Of a stretch of 64,000 nt of DNA, positions 63,053-64,000 are shown piece by piece. The position numbers were made by a program, and so were the translations under genes. Source of the DNA: Candidatus Obscuribacterales bacterium (lineage in GTDB: Bacteria > Cyanobacteriota > Vampirovibrionia > Obscuribacterales > Obscuribacteraceae); contig JAGVKG010000026.1 in NCBI GenBank assembly GCA_020050685.1, positions 1 to 64,000 on the forward strand, written 5' to 3'. The notes beneath the pieces are model-generated. The model saw nothing but the letters and a program-made list of their open reading frames with translations. It searched no databases and was not told the DNA's origin. Within the stretch, counting starts at the first letter, position 1. The number at the start of each line of letters is the position of its first letter.

Positions 63053-63231
63053 GTTTCGGTACCTCTTAATGAAATTATACCCGAAGCGACAATTCTCCAA
63101 TTCCCTAGCAGGCTAACGATTTAATATGCAACAAAGTGCTTCAGTCTAATCTCCAACCGTTATTTGCGAAGCCGCCGAGGGCAAAAACTTGATAGATTTC
63201 TGTGACTTTTGGCAACCTGGGGGGACGCATT

Positions 63232-63792
63232 ATGCACGGTGGGCTTAGCTTTGAGGAACAGCTTGAGGACGCGGAGACTGCACTTGCGGAGTGCATTAAA
63301 ACTCACGGCGAATTTCATGAGCGGGTTTCATATAAATTAGATGCCGTAGCTAAATTGCTACGCAGCAAAGGCATAAGGATTCACGACGCCGCCAATATGG
63401 AGGCGAAGGCGAAGTCTATCCGCATAGGAATAAATACGGGGCAGATGAAGGCAGCCAGCCGTACGTCAAAAGAGATTGTGGAAGCGATGAGCATTACTGC
63501 TCAGCGACGAGCGGCGCAAAGAAGATCGAATAAAGTCCAGACCATTGTTTGGGCGCTGGTCGCCTTCGCCGTTTTTGTATTTGGAGCAAAATTTGTTTCT
63601 GACCCAGCCAACGCCAAATTGATCAACAGCTTGCTCCCAACTGCACTTCTTAAGAACATTGAGAAGGAACCGATACTAATTCAGGATACGGGCGCGAAAA
63701 CCAAAGAGCACAACGAGCAAGTGGATCAAATTCTCAACGAAGGCGGCGAGGGAGCGAGTGCCGACGGTTCAAGCACCAGCGAACAGCAATAA
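63232..63792 (+). CDS. Hypothetical single-pass membrane protein
   Basis: A 186-residue protein, starting at the ATG at 63232, which has a GGGGGGA site nine bases upstream; an earlier GTG at 63202 is less likely. The N-terminal half is helical and charged (LSFEEQLEDAETALAECIKTHGEFHERVSYKLDAVAKLLRSKG), with the early part resembling one TPR helix pair. One transmembrane helix (TIVWALVAFAVFVFGAKFV) lies near residues 103-121. The tail is Asp/Glu/Gly/Ser-rich. No family was recognised. Confidence 0.65.
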   Translation: MHGGLSFEEQLEDAETALAECIKTHGEFHERVSYKLDAVAKLLRSKGIRIHDAANMEAKAKSIRIGINTGQMKAASRTSKEIVEAMSITAQRRAAQRRSNKVQTIVWALVAFAVFVFGAKFVSDPANAKLINSLLPTALLKNIEKEPILIQDTGAKTKEHNEQVDQILNEGGEGASADGSSTSEQQ

Positions 63793-63889
63793 TTGCGTGC
63801 GGGTTAGTGGTCTTGGCGCGGAATTCCTTCTATTGACCAGTGATTGCTTTGAGAATAGGATGAAAGATGGGCATTGTAAGGAATTGGGA

Positions 63890-64000
63890 ATGCTAGTCAA
63901 TCGCATAGCAGCAACAATACTGGCTATGGCTATGATCACCGGCTCGACAAATTCATCTTTAGCGCAGCAAACGACTTCTGACTCAGCAAGAGCATCCATT
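63890..64000 (+). CDS. Start of an exported protein (3' end outside window)
   Basis: An ATG with AAGGA seven bases upstream opens a clear signal peptide (NRIAATILAMAMITGSTNSS, ending SLAQQ) and stays open for the 37 codons to the edge. Another in-frame ATG lies 30 bases upstream without a ribosome site. Only the N-terminus is visible, so function cannot be assigned. Confidence 0.6.
   Translation, partial: MLVNRIAATILAMAMITGSTNSSLAQQTTSDSARASI

Noticed and set aside
63769-63999. 76-residue minus-strand frame at the right edge
   Set aside because: It is antisense to a plus-strand start with ribosome site and signal peptide.
1-64000. tRNA, rRNA, insertion-sequence or phage genes
   Set aside because: No tRNA-like cloverleaf, rRNA segment, transposase or integrase was recognised on either strand.

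Overview
The window looks like chromosomal DNA of a Gram-negative-type bacterium: TolC/HlyD-type export genes, a CsgG-like secretin, a Tat-exported molybdoenzyme and many small exported proteins. G+C is in the mid-40s by eye. The density of exported TPR proteins, the matrixin-TPR fusion and the giant beta-strand-repeat protein remind me of Candidatus Obscuribacterales/Melainabacteria (non-photosynthetic Cyanobacteriota). This placement is an inference; no rRNA or other taxonomic marker lies in the window.

Region 1 (1-21489, minus strand) is one uninterrupted reading frame of at least 7,163 codons. It begins with a signal peptide and runs off the left edge. It encodes a Gly/Ser/Thr/Asn/Ala-rich repeat protein of the giant adhesin type. 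Two marker motifs (GGYQ and YLFY) divide it into modules that alternate strictly between about 1,155 and about 1,373 residues. This gives a two-module super-repeat of about 7.58 kb. Upstream on the same strand are an acyl-CoA synthetase and a 72-residue protein.

Region 2 (24.1-30.5 kb, plus) is a compact operon: paoA-paoB-paoC (periplasmic aldehyde oxidase with FeS, FAD and molybdenum subunits), a DJ-1/PfpI protein, XdhC and MocA. It makes, matures and exports a molybdopterin-cytosine-dinucleotide aldehyde oxidase, probably for aldehyde detoxification. Two inverted repeats lie upstream.

Region 3 (30.6-37.0 kb) holds exported proteins of unknown function (TPR, Gly-rich, DUF3298-type), a squalene-cyclase-fold protein, a thioredoxin-like protein and a DoxX protein.

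Region 4 (37.1-45.0 kb) is a YbhGFSR-like ABC drug exporter with its own TolC. It is read divergently from a TetR regulator, with a perfect 24-bp palindrome between them.

Region 5 (45.0-56.6 kb) is mixed: a DUF4239 membrane protein, an M20 peptidase, two exported proteins, a CPA1 Na+/H+ antiporter, a bacterioferritin-like protein, a 900-residue SF1 helicase fused to a PLD nuclease (a candidate type II Mokosh-like phage-defence protein), and an AAA_14/DUF4143 ATPase whose start codon lies inside tandem palindromes.

Region 6 (56.6-62.4 kb, minus) is a five-gene envelope operon: a TPR/matrixin-like protein with Gln in place of the catalytic Glu, an alpha/beta hydrolase, an exported coiled-coil protein, a CsgG-like protein and a TPR protein. 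A ParDE toxin-antitoxin pair, a membrane protein and the start of another exported protein close the window.
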